The position numbers were made by a program, and so were the translations under genes. A stretch of DNA of 64,000 nt. Source: Klebsiella electrica (GTDB lineage: Bacteria; Pseudomonadota; Gammaproteobacteria; Enterobacterales; Enterobacteriaceae). A model generated the notes under the pieces. It saw only the letters and a list, made by a program, of their open reading frames with translations. It was not told the DNA's origin and searched no databases. The DNA lies in the NCBI RefSeq assembly GCF_006711645.1, contig NZ_CP041247.1, positions 2,728,001-2,792,000 of the forward strand, written 5' to 3'. Of the stretch, positions 1 to 9,517 are shown piece by piece (positions within the stretch are counted from its first letter, which is position 1; every line of letters starts with the position of its first letter).

Positions 1-665
1 GCAGGCCACTGGCAGAAAAAAAGCTATCTTTTTCAAAACAAGATCAACGTCAAAGTAACAAACTATAACAAATGTTCGCATGAGCCAGTCGGTAAAGTCA
101 AACCTCAACCGCCTTTTCCCCCTGGCCGCCGCGGCCAGACAGGGTTTTTTAACTTTTATTCCACACAATAGCGTGGTTCAAACAATGTCCCTGCCGCTCC
201 CTTTTCATTCTCCATCTTTAACCGCAGCAGGTTATTGGACAATATGAACAAGTAGTCGTCATTTATCCCTATAGAAACAATCTGATCAGGTGAAATGACA
301 AAGGAAATAAATGCCTGATACCTGACATGATGTTACGAAGATTCGATGGATAATAAAAATAGTGTATAAGAATAAACCTAAAAAGCAGCATAAATCCCAC
401 GGAGAATTAATAACGCATAATAAAACAACCGCCCACAAGTTGACTAAAAATGCGCAGAGGATTTAAGAAACCAACCACAAAGCCAGCAAACAAAAAACCG
501 CAAGATATTGTTTTACAAACCAAAATTAAATACAGGCTGTATTTTCAGTACTGGCTGACAATGCACTTATCAGTAAATATTATTTGCGTTACCGTTTTTC
601 AGAAATTACATTCTTAATTACATATTTTTGATTTTTTCTGTTACTCATTTATTTTGGGGTGGTAT
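1..665. other. AT-rich non-coding stretch
   Basis: I see no convincing gene in this stretch. It is rich in A and T, especially from about 230 to 660, unlike the GC-rich backbone further right. It holds a terminator-like hairpin near 119-150 (separate entry) and ends in the ribosome-binding region of the small gene at 666. Confidence 0.5.
119..150 (+). terminator. Terminator-like hairpin
   Basis: Arms CCCTG (119-123) and CAGGG (140-144) enclose an inner GC-rich stem (CTGGCC/GGCCAG), followed by six T residues. It would end a rightward transcript entering from before the window, but no upstream gene is visible. Confidence 0.5.
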
Positions 666-788
666 ATGTCTGGAATTATTGTGCTTATTGTGGCACTGCT
701 GTTGCTGGTAATTGCAGCGTATAATCTGGTTTCTTACATTCGCGACCGTCGCCAGTCTGGGTTACCAACTAAAAAATCAAAGCGATAG
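666..788 (+). CDS. Small single-pass membrane protein (40 aa)
   Basis: The frame starts at ATG 666 and stops at TAG 786-788. A strong purine-rich ribosome-binding site (GGGGTGG, about 655-662) precedes it. Residues 3-18 are almost entirely I, L, V and A, a typical single membrane helix. A short basic tail follows (YIRDRR, then KKSKR at the C-terminus), so the tail should lie in the cytoplasm. It resembles the many unnamed small membrane proteins annotated in Klebsiella, but I cannot assign a function. It stands alone in AT-rich DNA; a hairpin terminator lies about 165 bases downstream. Confidence 0.65.
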   Translation: MSGIIVLIVALLLLVIAAYNLVSYIRDRRQSGLPTKKSKR

Positions 789-1352
789 AACTACGCGCTG
801 CTGACAACAGCATACGCATGCGCCAGAAAACCTTTTGCTCACTGCGGCTTCATACGCGATAAATAACATTATAGTCTATGTGGAAAATAGATAGTCGCGG
901 TCTGCCTTCACTTTTCTCTCAGTTATTGTCTCGACGTTTGGCGCGCACGAACAAAAAACCCCCTGTACTCAAAACAGGGGTTTTCTTGTCACTTGCTGGC
1001 AGCGACAGATATTAATCAGGGTTATGTCTCTGTTTGTCCGCGCTGAACGGCATGTTACGCGCCCCACCCGGCGCTTATCTCCGGCACTCATTCTGGCTTA
1101 GCTCTTGAAGGGGCATAAGAATCCTCTCATATTTCGCCGCCTCTGTTTTAGCAATAACTGCCATTGAGACTATTAGCAGGCTAATGTATAAAAAATGTGA
1201 TTATCTCATCCGTAACAAGCTTGCGACCGCGCCACTACCTTCGCCGAGGCATAGCCCCATATTCACAGGAGACGCTTGCAGGTTGCACCCGGCAATAGCG
1301 GACGTAAATAATCAGGGCTGGAATTGACGGAGCCTCTCGAGTGAATTAACTG
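789..1352. other. Non-coding stretch
   Basis: There is no supported gene between the small membrane protein and the terminator of the omptin gene. Apart from the hairpin at 954-987, I recognise nothing here. Confidence 0.5.
954..987. terminator. Bidirectional rho-independent terminator
   Basis: CCCCTGT (960-966) pairs with ACAGGGG (974-980). The stem is flanked by an A-run on the left and TTTTCTT on the right, so it can act in both directions. On the plus strand it would end the transcript of the small membrane protein gene. Confidence 0.75.
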
Positions 1353-1374
1353 AAAAGCCCCATTTGGGGCTTTA
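1353..1374 (-). terminator. Terminator of the omptin gene
   Basis: AAAGCCCC and GGGGCTTT form a perfect stem with loop ATTT. Read on the minus strand it is followed by a T-run and lies about 36 bases beyond the omptin stop codon. Confidence 0.8.
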
Positions 1375-1409
1375 TGTTCAAAGAGAGATATATCTACGAA
1401 CGGTACTAC

Positions 1410-2348
1410 TTAGAATCGATATTGCAGACCAGCGGTCACGGTATAGTTTTTATTTGAAATGCCGGCAGCGTCTCCACCAATGGAGGCCGACTCGCCGCTA
1501 TTGGTGTCAATGATCTGAGTGCCGCCCTTGCCTTCTTCATATTTACTGTATGTAAATTCAGCAAAAACTTTGGCATTAGGTGTGACATAATATCCGGCAT
1601 CAATAGACGTACCATAATAACGCGAGTTAGTCGTCTTCTCACGGAAAGTGAGATCCCGCATGTAGTGCTCATCGTTATCATGTGCCCGAACCCAGTCGCT
1701 GAATTTAAACAAGGCATTAAATTCAAAATCATTGATACGATACTGACCAGCAAGGCCAATGTATGGCATAGAGAACCGCTGACTATAACCGATTCCTTGT
1801 TCTCCTGTCGGGAAATTTCCAGTATAAGCACCGTTATCATAGTTGTATGAACCACCGGTAGCCGTCCAGCTGAAACGAGTTTCCTGATAACCTGCGATTA
1901 CACCGGCTTTATAAGCTTCATTCTGGAAGATCCAGCCTTTTACATTGAGGTCGTATTCATTGGCATAATTGACATTCGTGGCAGGGTGAGATGAGTGATC
2001 AGTCCATCCGGATTGGTTGTCATTCATCCAGTCGTAATCATCCATATGACCAGACCCAGAAGCCAGAGATGTCCACCCGCGAGCGTTCAGTGTCAGAAAG
2101 GAGTATGCATCCCAGGAAATATCGCCTTTCAGAATGGCGACATTCTTGATTTTCCAGTCCAACTGACTGATTTTTCTACCTGTACCCGCGTCATAAACCA
2201 TCTCATGAGACTTTCCGCTTAGCATCCCTGCAGAGGTTGATACAGAAAAACTTTCCGGAGAGAAATTCGGAGTTAACTGCGTTGATTCTGCATAAGTAGT
2301 TCCTGAAAGCGTGGCCATCATCATTACTGCAACAGTACTTTTTTTCAT
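1410..2348 (-). CDS. Omptin-family outer-membrane protease
   Basis: This is a 312-residue omptin precursor, close in length to OmpT, Pla and PgtE. Omptins are ten-stranded beta-barrels in the outer membrane that cut substrates between basic residues. I chose the ATG at 2348: GGGA sits just upstream, and a clear signal peptide follows ([10 protein letters not shown]..., likely cleaved after TTYA at residue 20). The two catalytic pairs are present: Asp-x-Asp in HMDDYDWM (D104 and D106 of the precursor) and Asp-Glu-His in DNDEHY. The C-terminus ends in QYRF, the aromatic end expected of a barrel. The gene is monocistronic with its own terminator and lies in AT-rich DNA, suggesting acquisition. 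Klebsiella omptins (Kop) are known; which subgroup this belongs to would need a tree. Confidence 0.93.
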   Translation of the reverse strand: MKKSTVAVMMMATLSGTTYAESTQLTPNFSPESFSVSTSAGMLSGKSHEMVYDAGTGRKISQLDWKIKNVAILKGDISWDAYSFLTLNARGWTSLASGSGHMDDYDWMNDNQSGWTDHSSHPATNVNYANEYDLNVKGWIFQNEAYKAGVIAGYQETRFSWTATGGSYNYDNGAYTGNFPTGEQGIGYSQRFSMPYIGLAGQYRINDFEFNALFKFSDWVRAHDNDEHYMRDLTFREKTTNSRYYGTSIDAGYYVTPNAKVFAEFTYSKYEEGKGGTQIIDTNSGESASIGGDAAGISNKNYTVTAGLQYRF

Positions 2349-2400
2349 TTTTATTCCCATAGGCAAAAGGTATTCCATAAGTTGCAGATGTAGTTTAAAT

Positions 2401-2427
2401 CTCATACAAATATGAAGCAACTGTCAA
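2401..2427 (-). promoter_or_regulatory. Possible omptin promoter
   Basis: The minus strand has a perfect TTGACA (2422-2427) and TATGAG (2401-2406), separated by only 15 bases, about 50 bases before the omptin start codon. The short spacer makes this tentative. Confidence 0.35.
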
Positions 2428-2539
2428 TTTTTGTAATTCTTATTTACGAGCACGGTTAAACTTGATTCCGGATTACTTACTGCGCTCATTTTAATCAGGT
2501 GCATCCTGGCTATCTATAAGGGGTGCATTCGTTGTGCAT

Positions 2540-2971
2540 TTATGCCGCGCCTGAAGCGACTAACAACGAACAATTTGTCTGGCCAAATTCATTGTTAAGC
2601 AGCGGGAAAATCGGTGGAATTTCCGGTATCGATTTTAGAGGCTTGAGATTCTTAAGTGACTTCAGCGATGGCAAATTAGGTGCCGCAATCAAATTCTTTA
2701 CCGCACAAGCCACATAACCATCGTGGTCAACCAACATACCTTTAGTAAACCAGCCTAAATGACTGCCATTGAATCCATAAACATCAAACTCATTGTTCTG
2801 ACTGCGTTTAAGGTAGGCGCCAGGTTCACCATCCCAGCTATATATAGTTAAATCATCATCGAGAGCAATGTAAGCGACTGGGTCGCCTTGATTGTCATAA
2901 AGATCCAGGTCATTGCCCGCTGAAACAAGAGTTGAGAAAAGCAGGACTGGCAGCAGAAGTAATTTTTTCAT
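2540..2971 (-). CDS. Secreted protein with beta-flower-like repeats
   Basis: This is a 143-residue protein with a clean Sec signal peptide (MKKLLLLPVLLFSTLVSAG, cleavage near residue 18). The mature part has a repeating pattern: LDLYDNQGDPVAYI, then LTIYSWDGEPGAYL, FDVYGFNGSHLGWF and VDHDGYVACAV. Each unit reads strand–turn–glycine–strand. This resembles the four-fold beta-flower fold known from secreted bacterial proteins; that assignment is by pattern only. Residues 95-125 are proline- and lysine-rich (LKSLKNLKPLKS), a likely disordered tail. Two cysteines remain, one in YVACAV and one in QTNCSLL. It sits alone between the omptin gene and umuC. Function is unknown. Confidence 0.6.
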   Translation of the reverse strand: MKKLLLLPVLLFSTLVSAGNDLDLYDNQGDPVAYIALDDDLTIYSWDGEPGAYLKRSQNNEFDVYGFNGSHLGWFTKGMLVDHDGYVACAVKNLIAAPNLPSLKSLKNLKPLKSIPEIPPIFPLLNNEFGQTNCSLLVASGAA

Positions 2972-3099
2972 GTGTTCGCAAGTTTCTTAAAAAGGAAATT
3001 ATTCGCAAATTCTACCAAATTTATGGGAAAAACCACTTTCCTGTCTCGCTCATAACCTCCTTACATGGCTGCCGGGCAAAAAATTTTGGCAGTCAGCGT

Positions 3100-4365
3100 T
3101 CACCTGACCTGCAGCAAGTCGCTATATCGTGTCGTATAGCGTGGAGATATCATGTTCCTTTTCATCTGCCATCCCGCCTGTATCCCTTGTCCGGCAAAGT
3201 ACAGAGATCCTCTGCCGTTTTTGGCATTGAGATGATCCAGAACCGCCATCAGCTTTTCACTGTTCTTTCGTGGCGCATTGTCGTCGAACAGGTTCAACTG
3301 GGCCACGCCCTGGCTGTAGAAGTCGCAGAGCATCACACCCGCTTTTTGATAACGGTGTCCATCTTTCCAGATGCCATCGAGGCACCTGCTGGCCGCAGCG
3401 ATGATGTCCCGACTATCCTGGGTCGGGGTCAGTAGTTTTACCGATGCGTTGTTGCTGTAATAGGGCTTATTCAGCGCAAATGGGCTGGTTTTGACAAATG
3501 CCGAGATAAACCGGCAGTACTGATGTTCACTGCGGAGTTTTTCCGCTGCGCGCGATGCATAGCTGCATATCGCCTGCCGCATCTCATGATATTCCGTAAT
3601 GCGGCCGCCGAACGAACGGCTACAGACGATCTCCTGTTTTTCCGGGGCAAACTCTTCGAGGCCAAGACATGGCTCGCCGCGCAACTCGCGCACCGTGCGC
3701 TCCAGCACCACATTGAAATGCTTCCGGATAAAGCGGATATCGGTATCCGCCAGCTGAAGTACCGTTTTGATGCCCATGGCTTCCAGTTTTTTACTGATGC
3801 GGCGCCCAACGCCCCAGACCTCATCAATTTGCAGTACAGCCATCAACTTACGCTGTTTGTCGATATTGGACAGGTCCACCACCCCGCCCGTTTGCCGCTG
3901 CCACTTCTTCGCCGCGTGGTTGGCCAGCTTTGCGAGGGTTTTAGTCTGGGCGATACCGACACCCACGGTGAGATGCGTCCTTCGCCGTACCGTTTCGCGT
4001 ATCTCCCGGCCAAAATCGGTCAGGTCACGACAGTTACGCACGCCAGTCAGGTCGCAAAAGGCTTCATCGATACTGTAAATTTCGCACCGCGGCAAAAGCT
4101 CCTCTAACGTTGTCATGACCCGGTTCGACATGTCCGCATATAGCTCGTAATTACTGCTGAAACAGATGACGCCGTGCTGGCGGAAAATATCCTGCTGTTT
4201 GAAAAACGGCGCCGCCATTTTCACAAATTTCTTTGCCTCCGCAGAGTGTGCTATCACGCAACCATCGTTATTCGACAGGACAACCACCGGTCGCCCTTTC
4301 AAATCGGGTCGAAAGACCGTCTCACAACTCGCGTAAAACGAGTTCACATCACATAGCGCGAACAT
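3100..4365 (-). CDS. umuC: DNA polymerase V catalytic subunit UmuC
   Basis: This 421-residue Y-family polymerase performs translesion synthesis as UmuD'2C after SOS induction. Visible hallmarks are the N-terminal catalytic motif [10 protein letters not shown], the second acidic motif YSIDEAF near residue 100, the helix-hairpin region [14 protein letters not shown], and the beta-clamp-binding motif QLNLF about 65 residues from the C-terminus. The start codon lies 3 bases after the umuD stop, so the two genes are translationally linked. The length matches E. coli UmuC (422). The pair sits next to a DinI-like gene rather than in the usual umuDC context, an arrangement reminiscent of plasmid-borne operons such as imp and muc. 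Confidence 0.96.
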   Translation of the reverse strand: MFALCDVNSFYASCETVFRPDLKGRPVVVLSNNDGCVIAHSAEAKKFVKMAAPFFKQQDIFRQHGVICFSSNYELYADMSNRVMTTLEELLPRCEIYSIDEAFCDLTGVRNCRDLTDFGREIRETVRRRTHLTVGVGIAQTKTLAKLANHAAKKWQRQTGGVVDLSNIDKQRKLMAVLQIDEVWGVGRRISKKLEAMGIKTVLQLADTDIRFIRKHFNVVLERTVRELRGEPCLGLEEFAPEKQEIVCSRSFGGRITEYHEMRQAICSYASRAAEKLRSEHQYCRFISAFVKTSPFALNKPYYSNNASVKLLTPTQDSRDIIAAASRCLDGIWKDGHRYQKAGVMLCDFYSQGVAQLNLFDDNAPRKNSEKLMAVLDHLNAKNGRGSLYFAGQGIQAGWQMKRNMISPRYTTRYSDLLQVR

Positions 4366-4368
4366 TGT

Positions 4369-4788
4369 TCAGCCTGCGGACTTGATGATGTACGTGACGA
4401 CACCGAACACATCTAACGTATCTTCGCTCCCGATGATAATCGGGGAATAGGCGCTGTTCATTGGGTTAAGCTGCACCGTCGGCCGCAACTGCAACTTTTT
4501 GACGGTAAAATCCCCTGCTACGGAGGCGATCACAATATTGCCATGTTCCGCTTTACGCGAACTGTCGACAACAAGGAGATCGCCCTCGCTGATACCGCCC
4601 TCGATCATGCTGTCTCCGGCGGCCTTAACGAAATACGTCGCGCTGGGGTGACTGATCAACAACGCGTTGAGGTCGATACGTTGCTCAACATAATCCTGCG
4701 CCGGGCTGGGGAAACCACACGGCACCGGGTCGCTAAATAGCGGAATGAAAAGGACTTCGCGGATCTCAGTCGGTGTATAAAACTTCAT
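4369..4788 (-). CDS. umuD: UmuD, self-cleaving polymerase V subunit
   Basis: This is a LexA-type S24 protease. RecA filaments stimulate it to cut itself to UmuD', the active partner of UmuC. With the start at ATG 4788 it has 139 residues, exactly the E. coli length, and the numbering agrees: the cleavage bond Cys24-Gly25 (PCGFPSP), nucleophile Ser60 (GDSMIEGG) and general base Lys97 (FTVKKLQL) are all intact. A second ATG lies three codons upstream (4797), but the 139-residue start fits the family better. The promoter region carries LexA boxes. It is transcribed with umuC. Confidence 0.95.
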   Translation of the reverse strand: MKFYTPTEIREVLFIPLFSDPVPCGFPSPAQDYVEQRIDLNALLISHPSATYFVKAAGDSMIEGGISEGDLLVVDSSRKAEHGNIVIASVAGDFTVKKLQLRPTVQLNPMNSAYSPIIIGSEDTLDVFGVVTYIIKSAG

Positions 4789-4811
4789 AATGCCCACCTC
4801 TCATGTTGACA

Positions 4812-4827
4812 CTGGTCATGCATACAG
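4812..4827 (-). promoter_or_regulatory. LexA box facing umuDC
   Basis: The sequence CTGG-N8-ACAG differs from the LexA consensus CTGT-N8-ACAG at one position. It lies 24 bases before the umuD start codon and should repress umuDC until SOS induction. Confidence 0.7.
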
Positions 4828-4835
4828 TATATATA

Positions 4836-4851
4836 CTGTAATTATATCCAG
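4836..4851 (+). promoter_or_regulatory. LexA box facing the dinI-like gene
   Basis: CTGT-N8-CCAG with flanking TA on both sides (4834-4853) differs from the consensus at one position. It lies 15 bases before the dinI-like start codon. Between the two boxes is the AT-rich palindrome TACAGTATATATACTGTA (4823-4840), which probably contains one or both -10 regions. Confidence 0.75.
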
Positions 4852-4866
4852 TAAAGAGGGCGAGAA

Positions 4867-5109
4867 ATGTTTGTGGAACTGATTTATGACAAGAGAAACT
4901 TTGAAGGGCTGAACGGAGCAAAGGAGACCATTACGGCAGAATTAACTCAGCGTATTCATAGAATTTTTCCCGATGCCGACGTATGCGTAAAACCGATGAC
5001 GACCTTACCCGCGATCAATACGGATGCCAGCAAACACGAAAAGGAGCAAATCAGCCGGGTTGTACAAGAGATGTTTGAAGAGGCGGATATGTGGATGATG
5101 GAGGAGTGA
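4867..5109 (+). CDS. DinI-family SOS modulator
   Basis: This 80-residue protein has the DinI domain: a strand with the pattern FVELIYDK, an amphipathic helix, a DADVCVKPM strand, and an acidic C-terminal helix ending in EMFEEADMWMMEE. DinI-family proteins bind the RecA filament, often through that acidic helix, and tune LexA and UmuD cleavage. The ATG at 4867 follows an AGAGGG ribosome-binding site. The gene is divergent from umuDC and has its own LexA box, so it should be induced with the polymerase it would modulate. It could equally be compared with plasmid ImpC proteins. I leave the symbol empty because the housekeeping dinI normally lies elsewhere. Confidence 0.85.
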   Translation: MFVELIYDKRNFEGLNGAKETITAELTQRIHRIFPDADVCVKPMTTLPAINTDASKHEKEQISRVVQEMFEEADMWMMEE

Positions 5110-5312
5110 TGGAATGACTCCCGTCATACATTTGCATGCCAGCCAGCGCATACGAATGGCCAGATGGTTTTCAATGTTTACGGAAAGTGAGTGTCGGAAC
5201 AAAACAGCGATCGGCTTGCTCTCCTGAACACTAATTTTGCTTTCAATCCCCCATCTATGCCCCACAAGTAAGCGGTCGGAATATGAATACATTACAACCG
5301 CTTACCTGGGTA

Positions 5313-6737
5313 TTAGTGTTTGATCATCACATGGCGCACGACGGTATAGTCTTCCAGACCGTACATCGACATGTCCTTACCATAGCCGGAGAGCTTCTGC
5401 CCACCGTGCGGCATCTCGCTGACCAGCATAAAGTGGGTATTGACCCAGGTGCAGCCGTACTGCAGACGCGCGCTCAGGCGATGAGCCCTGCCCACATCGC
5501 GGGTCCATACCGACGAAGCCAGCCCGTACTGCGAGTCATTGGCCCATGCCAGCACCTGATCTTCATCGTTGAACGACGTCACGCTGACTACCGGGCCAAA
5601 CACCTCGCGCTGAACAATATCATCATCCTGCTTTGCGCCAGCCAGCAGCGTCGGCTGATAGAAATATCCCTTACCTGCCGCCTGGCTTCCGCCGGTCACC
5701 ACCTGGATATGCGGTAACGCGCGTGCAGCCTCAACGGCAGCGCTGACCCGCTCGAGATGCGCCTGCGAACTCAGCGGCCCCAGTTCGGTGGACGGGTCGT
5801 CCGGCTGGCCCATTTTCAGCGTGGCCACGGCCGCACCCAGCTTCTCCACCAGCCGATCGTAGATCCCCTGCTGGGCATAAATGCGACAGGCGGCGGTGCA
5901 ATCCTGACCGGCATTATAAAAACCGAAGGTTCTCACCCCTTCCACAACGGCAGCGATATCCGCATCGTCAAACACGATCACCGGCGCTTTGCCCCCCAGC
6001 TCCATGTGCGTGCGTTTTATCGACGAGGCGGTATGGCCGATAATGTGGGCGCCGGTGGCAATCGACCCGGTGAGCGACACCATGCGCACTTTCGGATGAC
6101 CGGTCAGCGGATCGCCTACGCTTTTGCCGCGACCAAACAGCACGTTCAGCACGCCGGCGGGGAGAATATCCCTGGCCAGCTCCGCCAGTTTCAGCGCGGT
6201 CAGCGGCGTAATCTCTGACGGTTTGATGACCACGCAGTTGCCGGCCGCCAGCGCTGGCGCCAGCTTCCACGCCGCCATCATTAACGGATAGTTCCACGGC
6301 GCGATAGAGGCCACCACGCCAACCGGATCCCGGCGAATCATCGAGGTGTGCCCTTCCAGGTATTCGCCCGCCGCCATGCCCGGCAGGCAACGCGCCGCGC
6401 CGGCAAAAAAGCGAAACACGTCGGCAACGGCGGGCATCTCGTCGTTTATCACGCAGTGCAGGGGTTTGCCGCAGTTTAAGGATTCCAGCTTCGCCAGCGC
6501 TTCAGCGTGGTCGGTAATCGCCTCCGCCAGCTTTAACAGAGTCTCGGCGCGGGTTTTCGGCGTCGTCTGGCTCCAGTTGACAAAGGCCCGATCCGCCGCC
6601 TCAACCGCCGCGTTGACCTGGGCCTCCGAGGCTTCCGCAATCTGCAGAATGACTTCACCATTAGCAGGATTGAATACCGGCACCATTTCGCCTTCACCCG
6701 CCACTAACTCACCGTTAATCAAAAGGTTATGTTGCAT
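5313..6737 (-). CDS. patD: Gamma-aminobutyraldehyde dehydrogenase PatD
   Basis: This 474-residue aldehyde dehydrogenase (YdcW in E. coli) oxidises 4-aminobutanal to GABA with NAD, the second step of the transaminase route of putrescine breakdown. The sequence shows [21 protein letters not shown] (cofactor-site region), the general base Glu in HMELGGKAP, the nucleophile Cys in [11 protein letters not shown] near residue 280, and the EVFGPVV motif. The length equals that of E. coli PatD. An AGGA ribosome-binding site precedes ATG 6737. It is the last gene of ydcSTUV-patD, 22 bases after ydcV. The putrescine aminotransferase that makes its substrate is not in this window. Confidence 0.95.
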   Translation of the reverse strand: MQHNLLINGELVAGEGEMVPVFNPANGEVILQIAEASEAQVNAAVEAADRAFVNWSQTTPKTRAETLLKLAEAITDHAEALAKLESLNCGKPLHCVINDEMPAVADVFRFFAGAARCLPGMAAGEYLEGHTSMIRRDPVGVVASIAPWNYPLMMAAWKLAPALAAGNCVVIKPSEITPLTALKLAELARDILPAGVLNVLFGRGKSVGDPLTGHPKVRMVSLTGSIATGAHIIGHTASSIKRTHMELGGKAPVIVFDDADIAAVVEGVRTFGFYNAGQDCTAACRIYAQQGIYDRLVEKLGAAVATLKMGQPDDPSTELGPLSSQAHLERVSAAVEAARALPHIQVVTGGSQAAGKGYFYQPTLLAGAKQDDDIVQREVFGPVVSVTSFNDEDQVLAWANDSQYGLASSVWTRDVGRAHRLSARLQYGCTWVNTHFMLVSEMPHGGQKLSGYGKDMSMYGLEDYTVVRHVMIKH

Positions 6738-6759
6738 AGCATTATCCTGTAGAAATGAA

Positions 6760-7566
6760 TTATTTACTGTTTTCAGCGCTCATGTCGCTATCACGGGTTA
6801 GCCACCAGGCGCCCAAAATGGGTATCGTCGTCACCAGCATCACCAGCAGTGCAACCACGTTGGTTACCGGCACATCGCGCGGGCGCCCCAGTTGGTTTAA
6901 CAACCACAGCGGCAAAGTACGCTCATGCCCGGCGGTAAACGTGGTGACGATAATTTCATCAAACGATAAGGCGAAGGCCAGCATTCCCCCCGCCAGCAGC
7001 GCCGAACCCAGATTCGGCAGCACGACGTAGCGAAAGGTCTGCCAGCCCGTCGCGCCTAAGTCCATTGATGCCTCCACCAGACTCCACGACGTCCGGCGAA
7101 AACGGGCGATGACATTGTTGAACACCACCACCACGCAAAACGTGGCATGCCCAACGACGATAGTGAGCAGGCCAGGTTCCAGATTGACGGCCTTAAAGGC
7201 CGTCAGCAGCGCCAGTCCGGTGATAATCCCCGGCAGCGCGATCGGCAACAGCAGCAGGAGCGATACGGCGTTTTTACCAAAAAACGTACTGCGCCATAAT
7301 GCGCCTGCAGCCAACGTGCCAAGTACCAACGCAATCGCCGTCGACAGCGCGGCAATTTTAAGTGACAACGTCACGGCATCAATAATATCGCTGCGCCCCG
7401 CCGCCTCGCTGAACCAGCGCAGCGTCAGGCCCTGAGGCGGAAAGCTAAAGGCGGCATCTTCGGTATTGAAGGCATACAGCGCGATAATCAGCAGCGGAAA
7501 ATGGAGGAATACCACCCCGCCCCAGGTGGCCACTTTCAGCAACAACGGTGCCCGTTCAGAGTGCAT
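6760..7566 (-). CDS. ydcV: ABC transporter inner-membrane permease YdcV
   Basis: This 268-residue permease belongs to the PotC/PotI group of spermidine/putrescine transporters. It has about six hydrophobic segments and the cytoplasmic EAA loop ([23 protein letters not shown]) that docks the ATPase. Its start overlaps the end of ydcU by 11 bases, so translation is probably coupled. With YdcS, YdcT and YdcU it should import a polyamine-like substrate for PatD; the exact substrate is inferred from context. Confidence 0.93.
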   Translation of the reverse strand: MHSERAPLLLKVATWGGVVFLHFPLLIIALYAFNTEDAAFSFPPQGLTLRWFSEAAGRSDIIDAVTLSLKIAALSTAIALVLGTLAAGALWRSTFFGKNAVSLLLLLPIALPGIITGLALLTAFKAVNLEPGLLTIVVGHATFCVVVVFNNVIARFRRTSWSLVEASMDLGATGWQTFRYVVLPNLGSALLAGGMLAFALSFDEIIVTTFTAGHERTLPLWLLNQLGRPRDVPVTNVVALLVMLVTTIPILGAWWLTRDSDMSAENSK

Positions 7567-8485
7567 CGAACGCTCCCAGGCGCTTCACGAACGCCAGATA
7601 GAGGGCAATCAGCACAATCGGCACCAGGGTAAACGCGGCCGCCATCGGCATGTTGCCGATAGCCCCCTGCTGGGAATAGACCATATTGCCAATAAAGAAG
7701 CCGGGCGGCCCCACCAGTTGCGGTACGATAAAGTCCCCCAGCGTCAGGGAGAAAGTAAAAATCGACCCGGCGGCAATGCCGGGTATCGCCAGCGGCAACA
7801 CCACGTAACGGAAGGTCTGCCGCGGGCGGGCGCCGAGATCGGCGGAAGCCTGTAGCAGCGAAGGCGGCAAACGTTCCAGCGCCGCCTGTACCGGCAGGAT
7901 CATAAACGGCAGCCAGATATAGACGAACACCAGAAAACGGCCGAGGCCCGAGGTCGACAGCGTATTTCCGCCGACCGCCGGAATCGTCAGCACCAGGTTT
8001 AACACTCCCTCCAGCCCGAGATGCCCGAGAAACCACTGCGCCACGCCATCTTTCGCCAGCAGTAGCGTCCAGGCGTAGGCCTTTACGATATAGCTCGCCC
8101 ACATGGGCAGCATGACGGCAATATAGAAGAACGCTTTCATTTTGCCGCGGGTATAGCGGGCCATATACCACGACATCGGCAAAGCCAGCACCGCGCTGGC
8201 CACCGTCACCGCCAGCGCCATCACCAGCGTGCGGACAATGATGTCGTAGTTCGCCGGATTAAACAGCGCTTTGAGATTGGCGAGCGTCAGCTCGGTGGTG
8301 ACCGACATGGTGAAATCATCAAAGGTGTAGACGCTTTGCCACAGCAATGTCAGCAGCGACCCCAGATAGACGATGCCGAACCACATCAACGGACCCAGCA
8401 GGAGTAAGAACAGGCCCAGCGATGGCCTGCGCCAGAAGAGTCCGGACAGACGCCCGGACGGCGCGCGCGGAATGACCATCGTCAT
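7556..8485 (-). CDS. ydcU: ABC transporter inner-membrane permease YdcU
   Basis: This is a PotB/PotH-type permease of 309 residues when started at ATG 8485, one base after the ydcT stop. A second ATG two codons later (8479) is also possible. The frame stays open upstream, but that part overlaps ydcT and is not protein-like. The hydrophobic segments begin with [18 protein letters not shown]; the EAA loop reads [22 protein letters not shown] near residue 205. E. coli YdcU has 313 residues. Confidence 0.93.
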   Translation of the reverse strand: MTMVIPRAPSGRLSGLFWRRPSLGLFLLLLGPLMWFGIVYLGSLLTLLWQSVYTFDDFTMSVTTELTLANLKALFNPANYDIIVRTLVMALAVTVASAVLALPMSWYMARYTRGKMKAFFYIAVMLPMWASYIVKAYAWTLLLAKDGVAQWFLGHLGLEGVLNLVLTIPAVGGNTLSTSGLGRFLVFVYIWLPFMILPVQAALERLPPSLLQASADLGARPRQTFRYVVLPLAIPGIAAGSIFTFSLTLGDFIVPQLVGPPGFFIGNMVYSQQGAIGNMPMAAAFTLVPIVLIALYLAFVKRLGAFDAL

Positions 8486-8486
8486 C

Positions 8487-9500
8487 TCAGCCCCCTTGTT
8501 CCAAAGGCACCATCGCCGAACGTGACCACGAAGCCAGCACCGTCTGTCCGGTCTGCGGCGCGCTGGATACCATCCCGCCATCGCTGTTCGCCTGGCTGAC
8601 CAGCAGCTTATCGCCATTCGCCAGCTTCAGTTCGATACGCGTCGCGGCCCCCTGGTACTGGACCGCCTGCACCACGCCCTGAACCTGCACTTCTCCACCG
8701 CTGTCGAGACGAATATGTTCCGGCCGCAGCGACCAGACCCCGCGCATCCCGCACAGGCGGGCGGCAAGCTCACTATCAAATACGTTAGCGGTACCAACAA
8801 ACCCGGCAACAAACGCGGTTTTCGGACGCAGATAGAGGTCGTGCGGGGCATCAATCTGCTCGATACGCCCGTTATTAAAGACCGCCACCCGATCGGACAT
8901 CGACAGCGCTTCGCCCTGATCGTGGGTGACGAAGATAAAGGTGATCCCCAGCGTCTGCTGAAGTTTTTTCAGCTCGACCTGCATCTGTTCGCGCAGCTTT
9001 AAGTCCAGCGCGCCAAGCGGCTCATCAAGCAGCAGCACCCGCGGTTCATTCACTAAAGCGCGGGCAATCGCCACCCGCTGCCGCTGTCCGCCGGAGAGCT
9101 GCGACGGTTTGCGGGTGTGCACAAACCCGAGTGCCACCTTTTCCAGCGCCTCCTGCGCGCGAAAATGGCGCTCCTTTTTGCCGATACCTTTGACCATCAG
9201 CCCGTAGGCCACGTTATCGAGGATCGACATATGCGGAAACAGCGCATAGTCCTGAAAGACGGTATTCACATCGCGCTGCCACGGCGGCAGCTCGCTGGCC
9301 TTGTGACCGTAAATGGCAATCGCCCCGCCCGAGAGCTGTTCGAATCCGGCAATCAGCCGCAGGCAGGTGGTTTTGCCGGAGCCGGATGGCCCCAGCATGG
9401 AGAAAAATTCGCCATCACGGATCCCCATGTTGACGCCGTCCACCGCGCGAACGTCACCATAGAAACGAGAGACATTGTGAAACTCTACCGCGTACGTCAT
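8487..9500 (-). CDS. ydcT: ABC transporter ATP-binding protein YdcT
   Basis: This 337-residue ATPase energises the YdcUV permease. Walker A is GPSGSGKTT at residues 37-45, the ABC signature LSGGQRQRVA lies near 135, Walker B with the D-loop reads VLLLDEPLGALD, and the switch histidine is in FVTHDQGEALS. A C-terminal TOBE-type regulatory domain follows, typical of the PotA/MalK group. A strong GGAGG ribosome-binding site precedes ATG 9500, 17 bases after ydcS. Confidence 0.94.
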   Translation of the reverse strand: MTYAVEFHNVSRFYGDVRAVDGVNMGIRDGEFFSMLGPSGSGKTTCLRLIAGFEQLSGGAIAIYGHKASELPPWQRDVNTVFQDYALFPHMSILDNVAYGLMVKGIGKKERHFRAQEALEKVALGFVHTRKPSQLSGGQRQRVAIARALVNEPRVLLLDEPLGALDLKLREQMQVELKKLQQTLGITFIFVTHDQGEALSMSDRVAVFNNGRIEQIDAPHDLYLRPKTAFVAGFVGTANVFDSELAARLCGMRGVWSLRPEHIRLDSGGEVQVQGVVQAVQYQGAATRIELKLANGDKLLVSQANSDGGMVSSAPQTGQTVLASWSRSAMVPLEQGG

Positions 9501-9517
9501 GTTCTGCCTCCGGCCGA

